From NCBI RefSeq assembly GCF_050402865.1, contig NZ_BAABMF010000001.1, positions 715,542 to 779,541 of the forward strand: a stretch of 64,000 nucleotides of DNA, read 5' to 3'. The stretch comes from Clostridium_AF sediminicola (GTDB lineage Bacteria; Bacillota; Clostridia; Clostridiales; Clostridiaceae). The translations under genes and the position numbers were made by a program. This document shows positions 9,248-18,452 of this stretch, one piece after another. Positions within the stretch are counted from its first letter, which is position 1, and every line of letters begins with the position of its first letter. Under the pieces are notes generated by a model. It was not told the DNA's origin, searched no databases, and saw only the letters and a list, made by a program, of their open reading frames with translations.

Positions 9248-9491
9248 TGCCTTTTTTTACTAATTTACTGTTTGTTTTATAATTTCTTCTAATTTTTGTG
9301 AAGTTTCTTTGTGAAATCCACTCTATTATTTCATATTTTGAATAATTATCAGTTTTTTTTATCAAAAGTCAATTTTTTATGTAGTTAAAAATATTATTAT
9401 TTGCTATACTAAAGATAAGCTTTAACTAAAATAAGGCTTGTTAAATTTTTTCAGATTCTGAATTTTCAAAATAAATAACAGGAGATTGTTT

Positions 9492-10691
9492 ATGAAATTA
9501 AAAGATGTGAAGAAAAAAAATATATCTAAAATTTTAAAACTAATAAAAAAAGAAGGTCCTATATCAAAAAAAGATCTTTCAAAGTTAACTGGTTTATCTG
9601 CTGGTTCATTAACTGGTATTTGTAATGAACTTATCGATATACATGTTCTTGAAGAAGTTGGCTCTGTATCAAAATATAATTCAGGTAGAAAAAAAATACT
9701 GCTAAACATAAATTACAACTATAAAAAAGTTATTGGTATTGATATAAAAAATAAATTCACTACTATCTTAATTACTAATATTAATGGTGAAATAATTCAC
9801 GAAAAGAAATTACTCACTGACAAAAGCATCGCCCCTCATGCTTTCTTAGAAAAAGTTTGCTCAAATTTAAAAAATATTTTATTAGAAAATAATATAGCGA
9901 ATAATATGATTTTAGGTATTGGTGTTGGTATTCTTGGAGGTGTGAATAAAGAAAAGAATTCAACAGATTATCCTATTGGTTTTTGGAATACGGAAGTTCC
10001 CGTAAAAGAAATTTTAGAAAACTTATTAAATCTACCTGTTATAGTAGATAATAATGTTAAAAATTTAGCTATCCTAGAATTATTTTTAGATGACTCATTA
10101 GATAACTTCTTTTTTCTAAAGTACGGTAGCGGAATTGGAGGTTCTATTGTTTCTAATCAAAAGATTTTCTACGGTTATAATAGTTTAGCTGGTGAGATGG
10201 GCCATACAATATTACTTCCCTCAGGAGATTATTGTCCTATTTGTAAAAGAAGAGGTTGCCTAGAAAGTACTATTTCCTTCAAGGCCATCTTAAATAAAGT
10301 TTCTAATGAATTTAGCGATTCAAATTATCCATTACTATATAATTTAGCTGATGGAAAAAAAGAAAATATTTCTATAGAGATAATACTCAAAGCTGCCGAA
10401 CTAGGTTCCGTTCAAATTTGTGAATTGCTAAGGTACTCTGCTGAATTGCTAGCAATTTCCATAATTAATACTATAAGCCTACTTTCACCCAAGAAAATTG
10501 TATTATGTGGTAAGTTATTCCAAAACAATCTCTATCTAAATTATCTATACAGTAATATTTATAATCTACAATTAATTGATATTAAAGACAAACTTCAAAT
10601 AAGTAAGATTAGTAGTGATATAGAAAAACTAGCCCCTGCAATAACAGTTATTCATGAACTTTTTTATGATAAACTTTATTTATACCTATGA
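9492..10691 (+). CDS. ROK-family transcriptional regulator
   Basis: A 399-residue regulator. Residues ~10-55 form a winged helix-turn-helix (SKKDLSKLTGLSAGSLTGIC). The rest is a ROK sugar-kinase-like domain with the zinc motif C-P-I-C-K-R-R-G-C-L-E, slightly altered from the common CxCGxxGC. It is divergent from the sulfatase/ABC operon and shares its 320-bp control region, so it most likely controls that operon in response to the imported sugar. I chose the ATG at 9492 because AGGAG lies 7 nt upstream; an upstream TTG two codons earlier falls inside the ribosome-binding region. Confidence 0.88.
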   Translation: MKLKDVKKKNISKILKLIKKEGPISKKDLSKLTGLSAGSLTGICNELIDIHVLEEVGSVSKYNSGRKKILLNINYNYKKVIGIDIKNKFTTILITNINGEIIHEKKLLTDKSIAPHAFLEKVCSNLKNILLENNIANNMILGIGVGILGGVNKEKNSTDYPIGFWNTEVPVKEILENLLNLPVIVDNNVKNLAILELFLDDSLDNFFFLKYGSGIGGSIVSNQKIFYGYNSLAGEMGHTILLPSGDYCPICKRRGCLESTISFKAILNKVSNEFSDSNYPLLYNLADGKKENISIEIILKAAELGSVQICELLRYSAELLAISIINTISLLSPKKIVLCGKLFQNNLYLNYLYSNIYNLQLIDIKDKLQISKISSDIEKLAPAITVIHELFYDKLYLYL

Positions 10692-10716
10692 TAAAATTAA
10701 GTATTAATCAAATATA

Positions 10717-10746
10717 AGCCAATATCAAATTTAAATATTGGCTTTA
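10717..10746. terminator. Bidirectional terminator between ROK regulator and flavoprotein
   Basis: Inverted repeat AGCCAATAT ... ATATTGGCT with A/T-rich flanks, between two convergent genes and overlapping the stop of the minus-strand gene. Confidence 0.65.
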
Positions 10747-11366
10747 AAATTCTTTAACTTTTCTTTTGCTTTTTCTCTTAATTCCAATGTTTTTAAAAGT
10801 TTTTTTCCTAATTTGTATGCATTTAACATAACCTCTCCATCATTTTTAGCTTCACCCGCAGAAACTAACCTTAACACTTTAAGAACATCTACCACTCTAT
10901 ACCCCAAAGCTGTAAGAGTTTTTTCCATAGAAATAGCAGTATATCCCATATCATTTTCGTTATCTTGTTCACAAACAGCAATCACTGAAGCATATTTCCA
11001 CCCCAAGGCTTCATTCAATCCCATCCATACCGAACGATCTTCTTCATCAAATATTTCATAACAATATAATCTATCTAAAAAAGCCTTCATATCCGCAGTC
11101 ATATTATAAAAATAAGTAGGTGATCCAATGATCATAGCATCTGCTTCTAAAATCTTAGGATATAATTTTTGCATATCATCTTTTATAACACATTTATATG
11201 TATCTTTACACCCCTCGCATCCACAACAATCTTTGTAATTATAATCACTTAAATAAATTAATTCTACTTCAAAATTCTTTTTTTCAAAAGCTTTTAAAGC
11301 TTCTTTTACCAGAATTGACGTATTGCCCTTTTTTCTTCTACTTCCTACAATTCCAATAACTTTCAC
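10731..11366 (-). CDS. NADPH-dependent FMN reductase-like iron-sulfur flavoprotein
   Basis: A 211-residue flavodoxin-fold protein. The N-terminus GIVGSRRKKGNTSIL is the FMN phosphate-binding loop. A cysteine cluster C-C-G-C-x2-C-x5-C (about residues 50-62) is the pattern of archaeal/clostridial iron-sulfur flavoproteins. The middle GSPTYFYNMTADMKAFLDR motif is typical. It probably carries out electron transfer or quinone/nitro reduction; the physiological partner is unknown. The start is taken as the GTG at 11364-11366 behind GGGGGA; a TTG two codons upstream overlaps the ribosome binding site. Confidence 0.8.
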   Translation of the reverse strand: MKVIGIVGSRRKKGNTSILVKEALKAFEKKNFEVELIYLSDYNYKDCCGCEGCKDTYKCVIKDDMQKLYPKILEADAMIIGSPTYFYNMTADMKAFLDRLYCYEIFDEEDRSVWMGLNEALGWKYASVIAVCEQDNENDMGYTAISMEKTLTALGYRVVDVLKVLRLVSAGEAKNDGEVMLNAYKLGKKLLKTLELREKAKEKLKNFKANI

Positions 11367-11387
11367 AAACAATCCCCCTATTCCAAA

Positions 11388-11624
11388 TTATCTTTTACGT
11401 ATTTCTAAGCCATACATATCATCAATCTTATCAGTCATAAAAGCAATACTGTCTTTTACTCCTTTATTGTAAATTTCTGGCGCTATATTTTCCATAATAA
11501 AATCCAAGAATAACATTGAAGCTAATTCTCCAATCTCTTCATCTCTCTCCTCATAGAAAAATTTTTTAATCTCTTCAATAATAAGATCTCTATTTTCTTT
11601 ATTTAGCTCTATTTTTTTATTCAT
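11388..11624 (-). CDS. DUF2164 family protein
   Basis: A 78-residue soluble protein matching the DUF2164 pattern: LNKENRDLIIEEIKKFFYEERDEEIGELAS, then LDFIMENIAPEIYNKGVKDS. Function unknown. It lies 21 bp upstream of the flavoprotein gene and is likely co-transcribed with it. Start ATG with AGGAGG (GGTTTCCTCCTA on the plus strand). Confidence 0.8.
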   Translation of the reverse strand: MNKKIELNKENRDLIIEEIKKFFYEERDEEIGELASMLFLDFIMENIAPEIYNKGVKDSIAFMTDKIDDMYGLEIRKR

Positions 11625-11708
11625 TTGTTTCCTCCTATTTTCTAGATAAATCTAAAAATTAATATAAATTGTTCTTAGATGATGCTTTCCTTCATTGTGC
11701 TTTATAAA

Positions 11709-12521
11709 TTATATATATCTAGTTCTAACATAATCACTAAAAAATGGTGTTAATCTTTCATATGCTCTAATGATATTGTTAGGTACATCTACATGATCAA
11801 TGAATCCTTTCCCTTCTGGTCCATACCCATTTTCATTATCAATTATTCTTGGTATTTCTCCCATAATTAATGACAAAAATCTTTCTATATCCCATAATCC
11901 ATTAATATTATTAGTATAAGAAACATTTCCATTACCTATCTTCATTTGTGGTACAAGAGGCGCATAATTTATGAATCTGATATCTTTAACGTTTTTCCAT
12001 TCTTTTTTAAATGATGCATAGGTCCTCAATTGCATTGTTGGGTCTTGAATCAAAATTACTGATTTAACTTCTTTCCCCGCATTTTGGATTACTTTCAATG
12101 ATTCATTTGCATTGGAGCCACAATTAGTGGATTTATTTTCGGTAATTATACTTTCTTCAGCTATTTTACAATATTTACATAAAATCTCTTTAATAATTTC
12201 AGCTTCAGCTTTATCACTGCAGTTTATCTCTTTATATTTCATACTATTTTCAACGTTTCTTCTTAGTAGTTCAGTAGAATGTCCAATACCACCAACCACC
12301 ATTAATTCTTTAGCTATTTTGTTTCTAAAAGCTTTTGCAGCAATTTCTACAGTATATATCAAACTATTCCCAAGTAAAATTAGCATATCTACTTTAAGTA
12401 TCCCAAATTTCTTATATAGACTTTGTTCATTTAAAGAATCAATATCCCGTTTTGATAAAAATGAACTAATAATATTTATATCATTTATTTGCTCTTTAGT
12501 AATAGTTTTATTATTTTTCAT
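11709..12521 (-). CDS. ydcF: YdcF/ElyC family protein (DUF218)
   Basis: A 270-residue protein resembling E. coli YdcF along its whole length. The DUF218 domain shows LLGNSL near residue 50, the GGIGHST motif near 78, E-x-ST-N-CGSNA near 130-140, and a C-terminal GLWDIERFLSLIMGEIPR segment typical of YdcF. E. coli YdcF binds S-adenosylmethionine; the reaction is not known. Start ATG at 12519-12521 is placed 4 nt behind GGGAGG; a TTG four codons upstream lies within that site. Confidence 0.85.
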   Translation of the reverse strand: MKNNKTITKEQINDINIISSFLSKRDIDSLNEQSLYKKFGILKVDMLILLGNSLIYTVEIAAKAFRNKIAKELMVVGGIGHSTELLRRNVENSMKYKEINCSDKAEAEIIKEILCKYCKIAEESIITENKSTNCGSNANESLKVIQNAGKEVKSVILIQDPTMQLRTYASFKKEWKNVKDIRFINYAPLVPQMKIGNGNVSYTNNINGLWDIERFLSLIMGEIPRIIDNENGYGPEGKGFIDHVDVPNNIIRAYERLTPFFSDYVRTRYI

Positions 12522-12657
12522 ATTACCTCCCAAGTGTTTATGAAATCTAATATTATTTATCCTACTAAATGAAAAACTATTTCTAACTATGCCACAAATA
12601 GTAATTTAGTTTGACTATATCGAAATCAATTACTATTATAACATAATTTAGCAATTG

Positions 12658-14559
12658 TTAAAAACATATAAATATTGGAGAAGATATTCCACATTTACCT
12701 CCACTTTGAATTATTTTTACAACATACCATGAGTTCTCTACTTTTGGTATAAAAACAATATTCCATTCAGCTCTATTAGAACATTTAAAGCCTTTCTCTT
12801 GGATTACTACACCCTTATTAGAAATTATCTGAATTTTATCAATGAAAACTTTGTTATCTTCAGCTAGAATGTTTAAATTAAGCTTATCACCAATAACCAA
12901 ATTAATTATACTCCCCATCCAATACCCATTTCCAGTTACACTAAGCCTCAAAGTCTTAGTTTCTGTAGAGTATACTCTCCTTGCTTTAAGAGCTTCCATA
13001 ATTGAAACTTTCTTTAAATTTTCAGCAATAATTACAGTTAAGTTATCTACTTTACCCCAATTTGCTGAGTGATTGTCTTGTCCATTTACGGCTCCTAAAT
13101 GCCATCCTAAATCTAATATATTGTAATACTCTTCCTCATATCGCTGATATTTTCGTGGTGGAGAACCATTACCTACTTCTATTAAATTAATATATTTATC
13201 AAATTCAGGTATATATGATGGAATAGTCTTTAGCCTACATGGATGATTTATAGAAAGAACTATATTATCCTCATCACAAAGCCACTCATAAAAGCCTTCG
13301 ATTTTTTTTCGTGTTTCTTTTTTTATAACAGATTGACTGTTAATTACATTCATGTGACCCCAAATTTTAGTATTCATTTCAAAGCCAAAGAAAGCTAAAA
13401 AATCATCATATTTATTATTAATATCATCAGCTTGGAATTTTAATATCTTCCATTTTGATTTTTTTTCTCCTTTATACATTACTTTTTCAAAAGGATATTC
13501 CATAGACCTATTTAAACTTCCTGAATGATCAGATACTATCAGAAAATCAAGACCGTTTTTCTTGGAACATTCATATGCATCCACAGGTTGTTTCATACCA
13601 TCGGAAAAACTTGTATGTGCATGAGGTATTCCTAGATAAAAATTATATTTAGTAGTTTTATCTACGATTCTAAAACGCCACTTAAATTGATATGAATAAC
13701 TACTACTATCTTTTATTAAGAGCTTCATATAATGTTCACCCATTTCCAAATCTTGAGAAGGTAAGTAACTTATATAATTATTTTCTACTTTAACTTGAAC
13801 CTTTTCTCCATCAACAATCAAATTGACTGAAGTTAAATCTATAAACTCTTCTCCACTTTTTAATAAAGCACTTATTACAGTTCTTCTATTGAAAGTAGAA
13901 GTCATTTTTTCTGGAAATAGTTCAATATCTATTGGTGGATGAATTTTAATAACATCAGATGCTTTTCTTATATATAAGTTATAATTCTTTTTATCATAAT
14001 TTACAATTCCTATAATATCAACTATATCTCCGCTTTCAATATGAGGTAGGTCTATATTATTTATATAAAGCTTATTTCCTAAATTATCATCTATTCTAGA
14101 TTGTAGGTCACTGTGAAAAATTTCAATTCTAACATTTTTTAATTTTATTAGTTTACCATTACATTTTCTATTGCATTTTTTAAAAATACTTTTTATACTT
14201 ATTTCTTTAGGAGAAGGAAGGCTATTATTTGTAAATAGTTTCTTAACTCTATATCTTTTAATTTTATAACTCCCTTTTCTTCTACTCAAAGTTCCATAAA
14301 TTTCAACAAAGTCACCCTCAACAAGACTGATTTTGTTTTTTGCTTTATGCAAATTAATTCCACTTGTCTTGTCCTGAATATAAACTGAATTTCCAGACGA
14401 AATTACAATCCCTCTAATCCTAACATTAGTTCTACCTGATTCGTTCTTGGCTTCACTAATAGTAATTACATTTTTACAATATATTTTTTTATATAATTTA
14501 TTACATAAAATCTTATTTAATTTATTCTTAAACTTTATTAAAAGTTTTATATTTAGCAT
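12658..14559 (-). CDS. CehA/McbA-like PHP-domain metallophosphoesterase with N-terminal OB folds
   Basis: A 633-residue protein. Residues ~30-105 and ~115-205 look like two OB-fold domains of the kind found in secreted nucleases (GDFVEIYGTL and GDIVDIIGIV pattern). An Ig-like region follows (~215-305). The C-terminal half is a PHP domain opened by the metal-binding motif H-A-H-T-S-F-S-D-G (near residue 313), then SDHSG and later metal-binding histidines. It should be a metal-dependent phosphoesterase. There is a weakly hydrophobic basic N-terminus but no convincing signal peptide. A single gene with AAGAAGG upstream of ATG. Confidence 0.78.
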   Translation of the reverse strand: MLNIKLLIKFKNKLNKILCNKLYKKIYCKNVITISEAKNESGRTNVRIRGIVISSGNSVYIQDKTSGINLHKAKNKISLVEGDFVEIYGTLSRRKGSYKIKRYRVKKLFTNNSLPSPKEISIKSIFKKCNRKCNGKLIKLKNVRIEIFHSDLQSRIDDNLGNKLYINNIDLPHIESGDIVDIIGIVNYDKKNYNLYIRKASDVIKIHPPIDIELFPEKMTSTFNRRTVISALLKSGEEFIDLTSVNLIVDGEKVQVKVENNYISYLPSQDLEMGEHYMKLLIKDSSSYSYQFKWRFRIVDKTTKYNFYLGIPHAHTSFSDGMKQPVDAYECSKKNGLDFLIVSDHSGSLNRSMEYPFEKVMYKGEKKSKWKILKFQADDINNKYDDFLAFFGFEMNTKIWGHMNVINSQSVIKKETRKKIEGFYEWLCDEDNIVLSINHPCRLKTIPSYIPEFDKYINLIEVGNGSPPRKYQRYEEEYYNILDLGWHLGAVNGQDNHSANWGKVDNLTVIIAENLKKVSIMEALKARRVYSTETKTLRLSVTGNGYWMGSIINLVIGDKLNLNILAEDNKVFIDKIQIISNKGVVIQEKGFKCSNRAEWNIVFIPKVENSWYVVKIIQSGGKCGISSPIFICF

Positions 14560-14718
14560 AAAATCCTTCTTTTAATTATTTCTTTTAATATTCCTTATAT
14601 ATAATATTAGTACAACATTTTATATGTTACTTTAGAGATTATAAAATCTTATTCTAATATACATCTCTTTTGTTCAAAAAAACGTAGAATGTATACATTA
14701 GTAATATAATTTTACATA

Positions 14719-14755
14719 AAAAAAGCATTACACCCGAAAAGGTAAATGCTTTTTA
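14719..14755 (-). terminator. Terminator of the HAD phosphatase gene
   Basis: Hairpin AAAAAGCATT-ACACC ... GGT-AAATGCTTTTT with flanking A/T runs, directly past the stop codon; could serve both strands. Confidence 0.8.
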
Positions 14756-15400
14756 TTATGCAAATTTCTTATACAATTCATCAATAGATTCAACAATATA
14801 ATTAGCACCTGCTGATTCTAATTCTTCTATACAACCATACCCATAAGCAACTCCTATTGAATGGAGATTGTTCATCTTTGCTCCAAGAACATCATGCTTT
14901 CTATCTCCTATCATCACAATTTTATCTGTATTTTTGACGTCTAATTCCTTTAATAAATATTCTATAACTTCTCCTTTGCTTGTCCTTGTTCCATCTAAGT
15001 TACTTCCTACTATTTTTAAAAAATACTTTTCCAATTTAAAGTGTTTAATTATTTTTTTTGCAAAAATTGTAGGTTTGGAAGTTGCGATAGAGATACAATA
15101 TCCTTTATTCTTTAAATAACTAAGTAACTCTGGAATTCCAATATACACTTCATTTTCAAAAATACCTTTATCTTTGAAATATTCTCTAAAATTATCAATT
15201 GCTCTTTCTGCAGTTTCTTCATCAAAAGAATAATACTCCATAAAAGATTCTTTTAAAGGCGGTCCAACAAACTTTTGTAAATCCTTTAGTTCTACTTGCT
15301 CTATTCCTTCTTTTGATAATGCATATTGAATAGATTTTATTATACCATATTTTGAGTCTGTAAGCGTTCCATCTAAATCAAATAAAATATGTTTATACAT
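14756..15400 (-). CDS. HAD-family hydrolase (phosphoglycolate phosphatase-like)
   Basis: A 214-residue cytoplasmic phosphatase. HAD motif I is FDLDGTLTDS (residues 7-16), motif II is SIATSKP (~105), and motif IV is MIGDRKHDVLGA (~165). A helical cap sits between motifs I and II, as in the Gph/PpaX class. It hydrolyses a small phosphorylated metabolite; the substrate cannot be assigned. TAGGAGAG ribosome binding site. Lies 40 bp downstream of the MccF-like gene on the same strand. Confidence 0.85.
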   Translation of the reverse strand: MYKHILFDLDGTLTDSKYGIIKSIQYALSKEGIEQVELKDLQKFVGPPLKESFMEYYSFDEETAERAIDNFREYFKDKGIFENEVYIGIPELLSYLKNKGYCISIATSKPTIFAKKIIKHFKLEKYFLKIVGSNLDGTRTSKGEVIEYLLKELDVKNTDKIVMIGDRKHDVLGAKMNNLHSIGVAYGYGCIEELESAGANYIVESIDELYKKFA

Positions 15401-15440
15401 TCAAACTCTCCTAATTTCATTTTTTTACTTAATAATTCAC

Positions 15441-16478
15441 TTAATCTACTACAGCTGATTCTAAAATTCTAAATCCATTATTATCACAATCAATTTCAGC
15501 TTCTACTCCATAGGGTACTAATGTCATAGGTGCTGTATGTCCAAAATTCATATTATAAAGAATAGGCAAATCATCTCTTTTTACTTCATCTCTGATAACT
15601 TTTAAGTACTCATGTTTGTACTCATTGTAATATTTTTCATGTATTGGCTTCCCTATTATTATTCCATTTATCTTATCCAATATTCCTTGTGCAGCATAAT
15701 TTCTCATCCACCACTTAATATAATCTGGAGTTGGCTTGTCTTCACTGGTTTCTAAAAATAAAATTTTATTCTCCCATTCTGCAAGGCTGGGCCAAATTTC
15801 TGTACCTTTCACAAATTCAAGAACTTCAATGCATCCACCTAATAATTTTCCTCTTACTTTTCCTTTACCTTGTAATACTTCATAGCCTTTATTTACATTC
15901 ATTTTTCTTTTAATTTTACTATTCATTTTATCTGACCATTCTAAATATTCAGAAGTCCACTCTTTGCTAGATTCTATACTACCAATGTCAACAGAGTTAA
16001 ATAAAACTTTATCAATCCACTTCTTAGTGTATTCATGCATATTTACATTTTCTGCAAATTCCCCTAGAACACTGGGACCATAAAATGATACTAGACCCGC
16101 TTTATAACACATTAAATGATTTGCTGTAGTATCAGAATATCCCATAAATATTTTTGGATTATTTTTTATAACATCCAAATTAATATATGGCAATAATCTT
16201 ATCGTATCATCCCCACCAATATTTGAAAAAATTCCATTTATATCTTTATTACAAAAGGCTTCCATCATATCCTCAGCTCTTGCTTCTGGATATTTATATA
16301 AATACTCTGAACCTTTTAATGAATTCTTCATTTCAACAACTTCAAGACCAAATTTATCGCGGATTCTTTGTTTTCCTATTTCATATCTATGTTTAAATTC
16401 ATTATCGCCAGCCATACCACTTGATAAACTAACTATTGCTACCTTGTCACCTTTATTTAATTTTTTAGGTTTTATCAT
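15441..16478 (-). CDS. S66-family serine peptidase (MccF / LD-carboxypeptidase-like)
   Basis: A 345-residue S66 peptidase. The nucleophile Ser sits in GYSDTT (~residue 117), and the catalytic Glu and His lie in LETSEDKP (~248) and NFGHTAP (~312). Family members cleave murein tetrapeptides (LdcA) or inactivate processed microcin C-type aminoacyl nucleotides (MccF). The C-terminal pattern and length look closer to MccF, giving a possible role in resistance to peptide-nucleotide antibiotics or in peptide recycling. Strong AGGGGGTGA ribosome binding site. Confidence 0.82.
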   Translation of the reverse strand: MIKPKKLNKGDKVAIVSLSSGMAGDNEFKHRYEIGKQRIRDKFGLEVVEMKNSLKGSEYLYKYPEARAEDMMEAFCNKDINGIFSNIGGDDTIRLLPYINLDVIKNNPKIFMGYSDTTANHLMCYKAGLVSFYGPSVLGEFAENVNMHEYTKKWIDKVLFNSVDIGSIESSKEWTSEYLEWSDKMNSKIKRKMNVNKGYEVLQGKGKVRGKLLGGCIEVLEFVKGTEIWPSLAEWENKILFLETSEDKPTPDYIKWWMRNYAAQGILDKINGIIIGKPIHEKYYNEYKHEYLKVIRDEVKRDDLPILYNMNFGHTAPMTLVPYGVEAEIDCDNNGFRILESAVVD

Positions 16479-16560
16479 TGAAAATCACCCCCTAAATATG
16501 TTTTAATTTATATATTAAAAGATTCTTCTTCCATAAAACTTACAATTTAACACTTTCAAC

Positions 16561-16935
16561 TTACAACTCTCTTTTAAATCCCTTATATCTTGTGCCTTGA
16601 AAAGTCAATCTTCCACTATCTGATTCTACAAGTTGTCCAAATTCTTCTCCTGACAACATCAATTCAATTCTATCTCCACTTTCAACTTGAAAAGTTACAT
16701 AATACGTTGTTGAAGTATGACTGTGCATATTATTACTATGATGATGTCTTGAAACATTGGTTCTTTTAGAAACAACTTTAGCTGCAACTGTTAAAACAGG
16801 TTGATTATTATTATAATTCCATTGTTTCATCCCTTTTACAGCTATAATTATAAACATAGTTATAACGATAATAAAAATCGTAACAACAAATATTGGCATA
16901 ATCGTAAACATTCCATCAAAAATAGATGGCATCAT
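16561..16935 (-). CDS. DUF2500 membrane protein
   Basis: A 124-residue protein. One TM helix (about residues 12-33) is followed by a soluble DUF2500 domain ending YYVTFQVESGDRIELMLSGEEFGQL. A histidine-rich insert (RHHHSNNMHSH, about 63-73) is a possible metal-binding loop. Function unknown. It follows the GNAT gene by 20 bp and is likely co-transcribed with it. Two adjacent ATGs; the second has the better distance to GGAGG. Confidence 0.8.
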   Translation of the reverse strand: MMPSIFDGMFTIMPIFVVTIFIIVITMFIIIAVKGMKQWNYNNNQPVLTVAAKVVSKRTNVSRHHHSNNMHSHTSTTYYVTFQVESGDRIELMLSGEEFGQLVESDSGRLTFQGTRYKGFKREL

Positions 16936-16955
16936 AATACCTCCGATTCATTTAT

Positions 16956-17462
16956 TTAATATTTTTTTGATAAATTTGTTAATTCCTCATCACAGACTCT
17001 AAATACAGTCCAATCATCCATTGGTATAGCACCCATTTTTTTATAGAACTTTATTGATGATTTATTCCAATCCAAACACCACCATTCAAGTCTACCGCAA
17101 TTTCTTTTTATGGCCAATTTTGCAAGAAATGATAAAAAAACTTTTCCTAATCCTTCTCCTCGCATTTCAGGTTTTACATACAAATCTTCTAAGTAGATAC
17201 CAGGTTTACCAAGGAAAGTTGAAAAATTATGAAAAAACAAAGCAAATCCAACTGGTTTACCTTTAAATTCACCAATAATTACTTCAGCAACCTTACGTTT
17301 AAACAATGAATCGTGCAAGGTTTCTTTTGTTGCTACAACTTCATGTAATAATTCTTCGTAATCTGCTAATTCCTTAATGAATTGTAAAATTAAATCTATA
17401 TCTTCTTCTTTTGCGAATCTTATTTTAAAATCATTAATTGTTGTGTCTATTAAACTATCCAT
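16956..17462 (-). CDS. GNAT acetyltransferase (diamine/thialysine acetyltransferase-like)
   Basis: A 168-residue GNAT enzyme resembling the SSAT/thialysine N-acetyltransferase branch: FKIRFAKEEDID at the start, then YLEDLYVKPEMRGEGLGKVFL (acetyl-CoA loop R-G-E-G-L-G, about residues 100-105), then WNKSSIKFYKKMGA. It transfers acetyl from acetyl-CoA to an amine; polyamine or S-aminoethyl-cysteine-type substrates are typical, but this is inference. GGAG upstream of ATG. Confidence 0.85.
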   Translation of the reverse strand: MDSLIDTTINDFKIRFAKEEDIDLILQFIKELADYEELLHEVVATKETLHDSLFKRKVAEVIIGEFKGKPVGFALFFHNFSTFLGKPGIYLEDLYVKPEMRGEGLGKVFLSFLAKLAIKRNCGRLEWWCLDWNKSSIKFYKKMGAIPMDDWTVFRVCDEELTNLSKKY

Positions 17463-17751
17463 TTTTCTGCTCCTTAAAACTTATTTGTATTTATAGATAT
17501 TTCATCTAAATAATTAATTTATACAATTATATCATAAGTATCATAATAAATTTCGGTTTAATTAAAATCAAATTATCTAAAATTTTTCTAAGTTAGCTCA
17601 ATTCTGCAACAATAAAGCAAAGTATTAAAAGTTTTGTACAAGTATAAATTACTTGTTAAACTGGAAACTCAATACTAGGATAAAAAAAAGTCCTCTACAT
17701 AAAATAAGATTGAAGAGAATCCAATAAACGCTACAAAGGATGGTGAATATA

Positions 17752-17940
17752 GTGAAAGAAGGATTGATACCAACCGCATTAGGTACAGTAGTAACTTTAG
17801 GTGCTTCTACACTAAGAGCAAGAAATAGGAAGGATATTAGAAAAAAAGATGTTGTTCCTATGGCCGAAACTGCATTAATTGGATTTGGCTTAGCTCATAT
17901 AGTTTTAGGTACTATAGAGTTATTGGATAACAGAAAATAA
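17752..17940 (+). CDS. Small conserved-looking hypothetical protein (62 aa)
   Basis: A 62-residue protein with two mildly hydrophobic segments (about residues 5-18 and 40-55) around a basic charged centre (RARNRKDIRKKD). I do not recognise the family. It is the only plus-strand gene in an otherwise minus-strand stretch, has its own terminator, and the GTG start has GGATGGTGA 5-6 nt upstream. An in-frame ATG at 17740 overlaps that site and is less likely. A small membrane-associated protein is possible. Confidence 0.6.
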   Translation: MKEGLIPTALGTVVTLGASTLRARNRKDIRKKDVVPMAETALIGFGLAHIVLGTIELLDNRK

Positions 17941-17960
17941 GCTTCATTTCAAACATTTCC

Positions 17961-18004
17961 AAAAGGTGGCTCTACAATCAATATTGTATATCACCACCTT
18001 TTTT
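17961..18004. terminator. Bidirectional terminator
   Basis: Hairpin AAAAGGTGG ... CCACCTTTT with an inner TACAAT/ATTGTA extension, followed by T6. It lies between the convergent small plus-strand gene and the minus-strand membrane protein gene. Confidence 0.85.
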
Positions 18005-18007
18005 ATT

Positions 18008-18430
18008 TTAATTTTCAAAGCTATACACCAATAAGTACCCAAATAAAATCTGATAAATAAATACAATATTCCATTGAAGTGTCGCTCTAATTACAATCGA
18101 TTCTAATATACTATTATTAGCAAAAATATCGGTTGAAAAGTAAAATAACATTGATAGTCCAAAAAATAAGCTTGGAATTAGGAGTAAAATTACTTTTGAT
18201 GAATTAGCTTTACGTTTTCTTCTATTTCCTACTACAAAATTTATCATTCCCATAATAATACCAAATGATGCATAAAAACAAAAATCAAAAATCATTAGTA
18301 AATAAGTATGATTTCCCCATGAATCATCAGTTTTTAGTTTATTTATTAATCCCTTAAAAGCTATAGCAATTATAAAATAGATCACTAATATTACAAGTTG
18401 AATAAAGCTTTTCCCCCATTTGTTTTTCAC
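18008..18430 (-). CDS. Four-TM membrane protein of unknown function
   Basis: A 140-residue protein with four predicted TM helices (about residues 8-27, 43-62, 75-95 and 112-135) and a short basic N-terminus. No domain recognised. The start is the GTG at 18428-18430, 7 nt behind AGGAGG. The frame extends upstream to a TTG but that would include the ribosome binding site. The upstream GNAT gene ends ~22 bp before it, suggesting co-transcription. Confidence 0.6.
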   Translation of the reverse strand: MKNKWGKSFIQLVILVIYFIIAIAFKGLINKLKTDDSWGNHTYLLMIFDFCFYASFGIIMGMINFVVGNRRKRKANSSKVILLLIPSLFFGLSMLFYFSTDIFANNSILESIVIRATLQWNIVFIYQILFGYLLVYSFEN

Positions 18431-18452
18431 TCTTTTTCCTCCTAAAAGCAAA

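Noticed and set aside
9486..9491. TTG start for the ROK regulator
   Set aside because: It would sit 1-2 nt behind AGGAG; the ATG at 9492 has normal 7-nt spacing.
17740..17751. Upstream ATG start for the 62-residue protein
   Set aside because: This ATG overlaps the AAAGGA part of the ribosome-binding region; the GTG at 17752 has proper spacing to GGATGGTGA.
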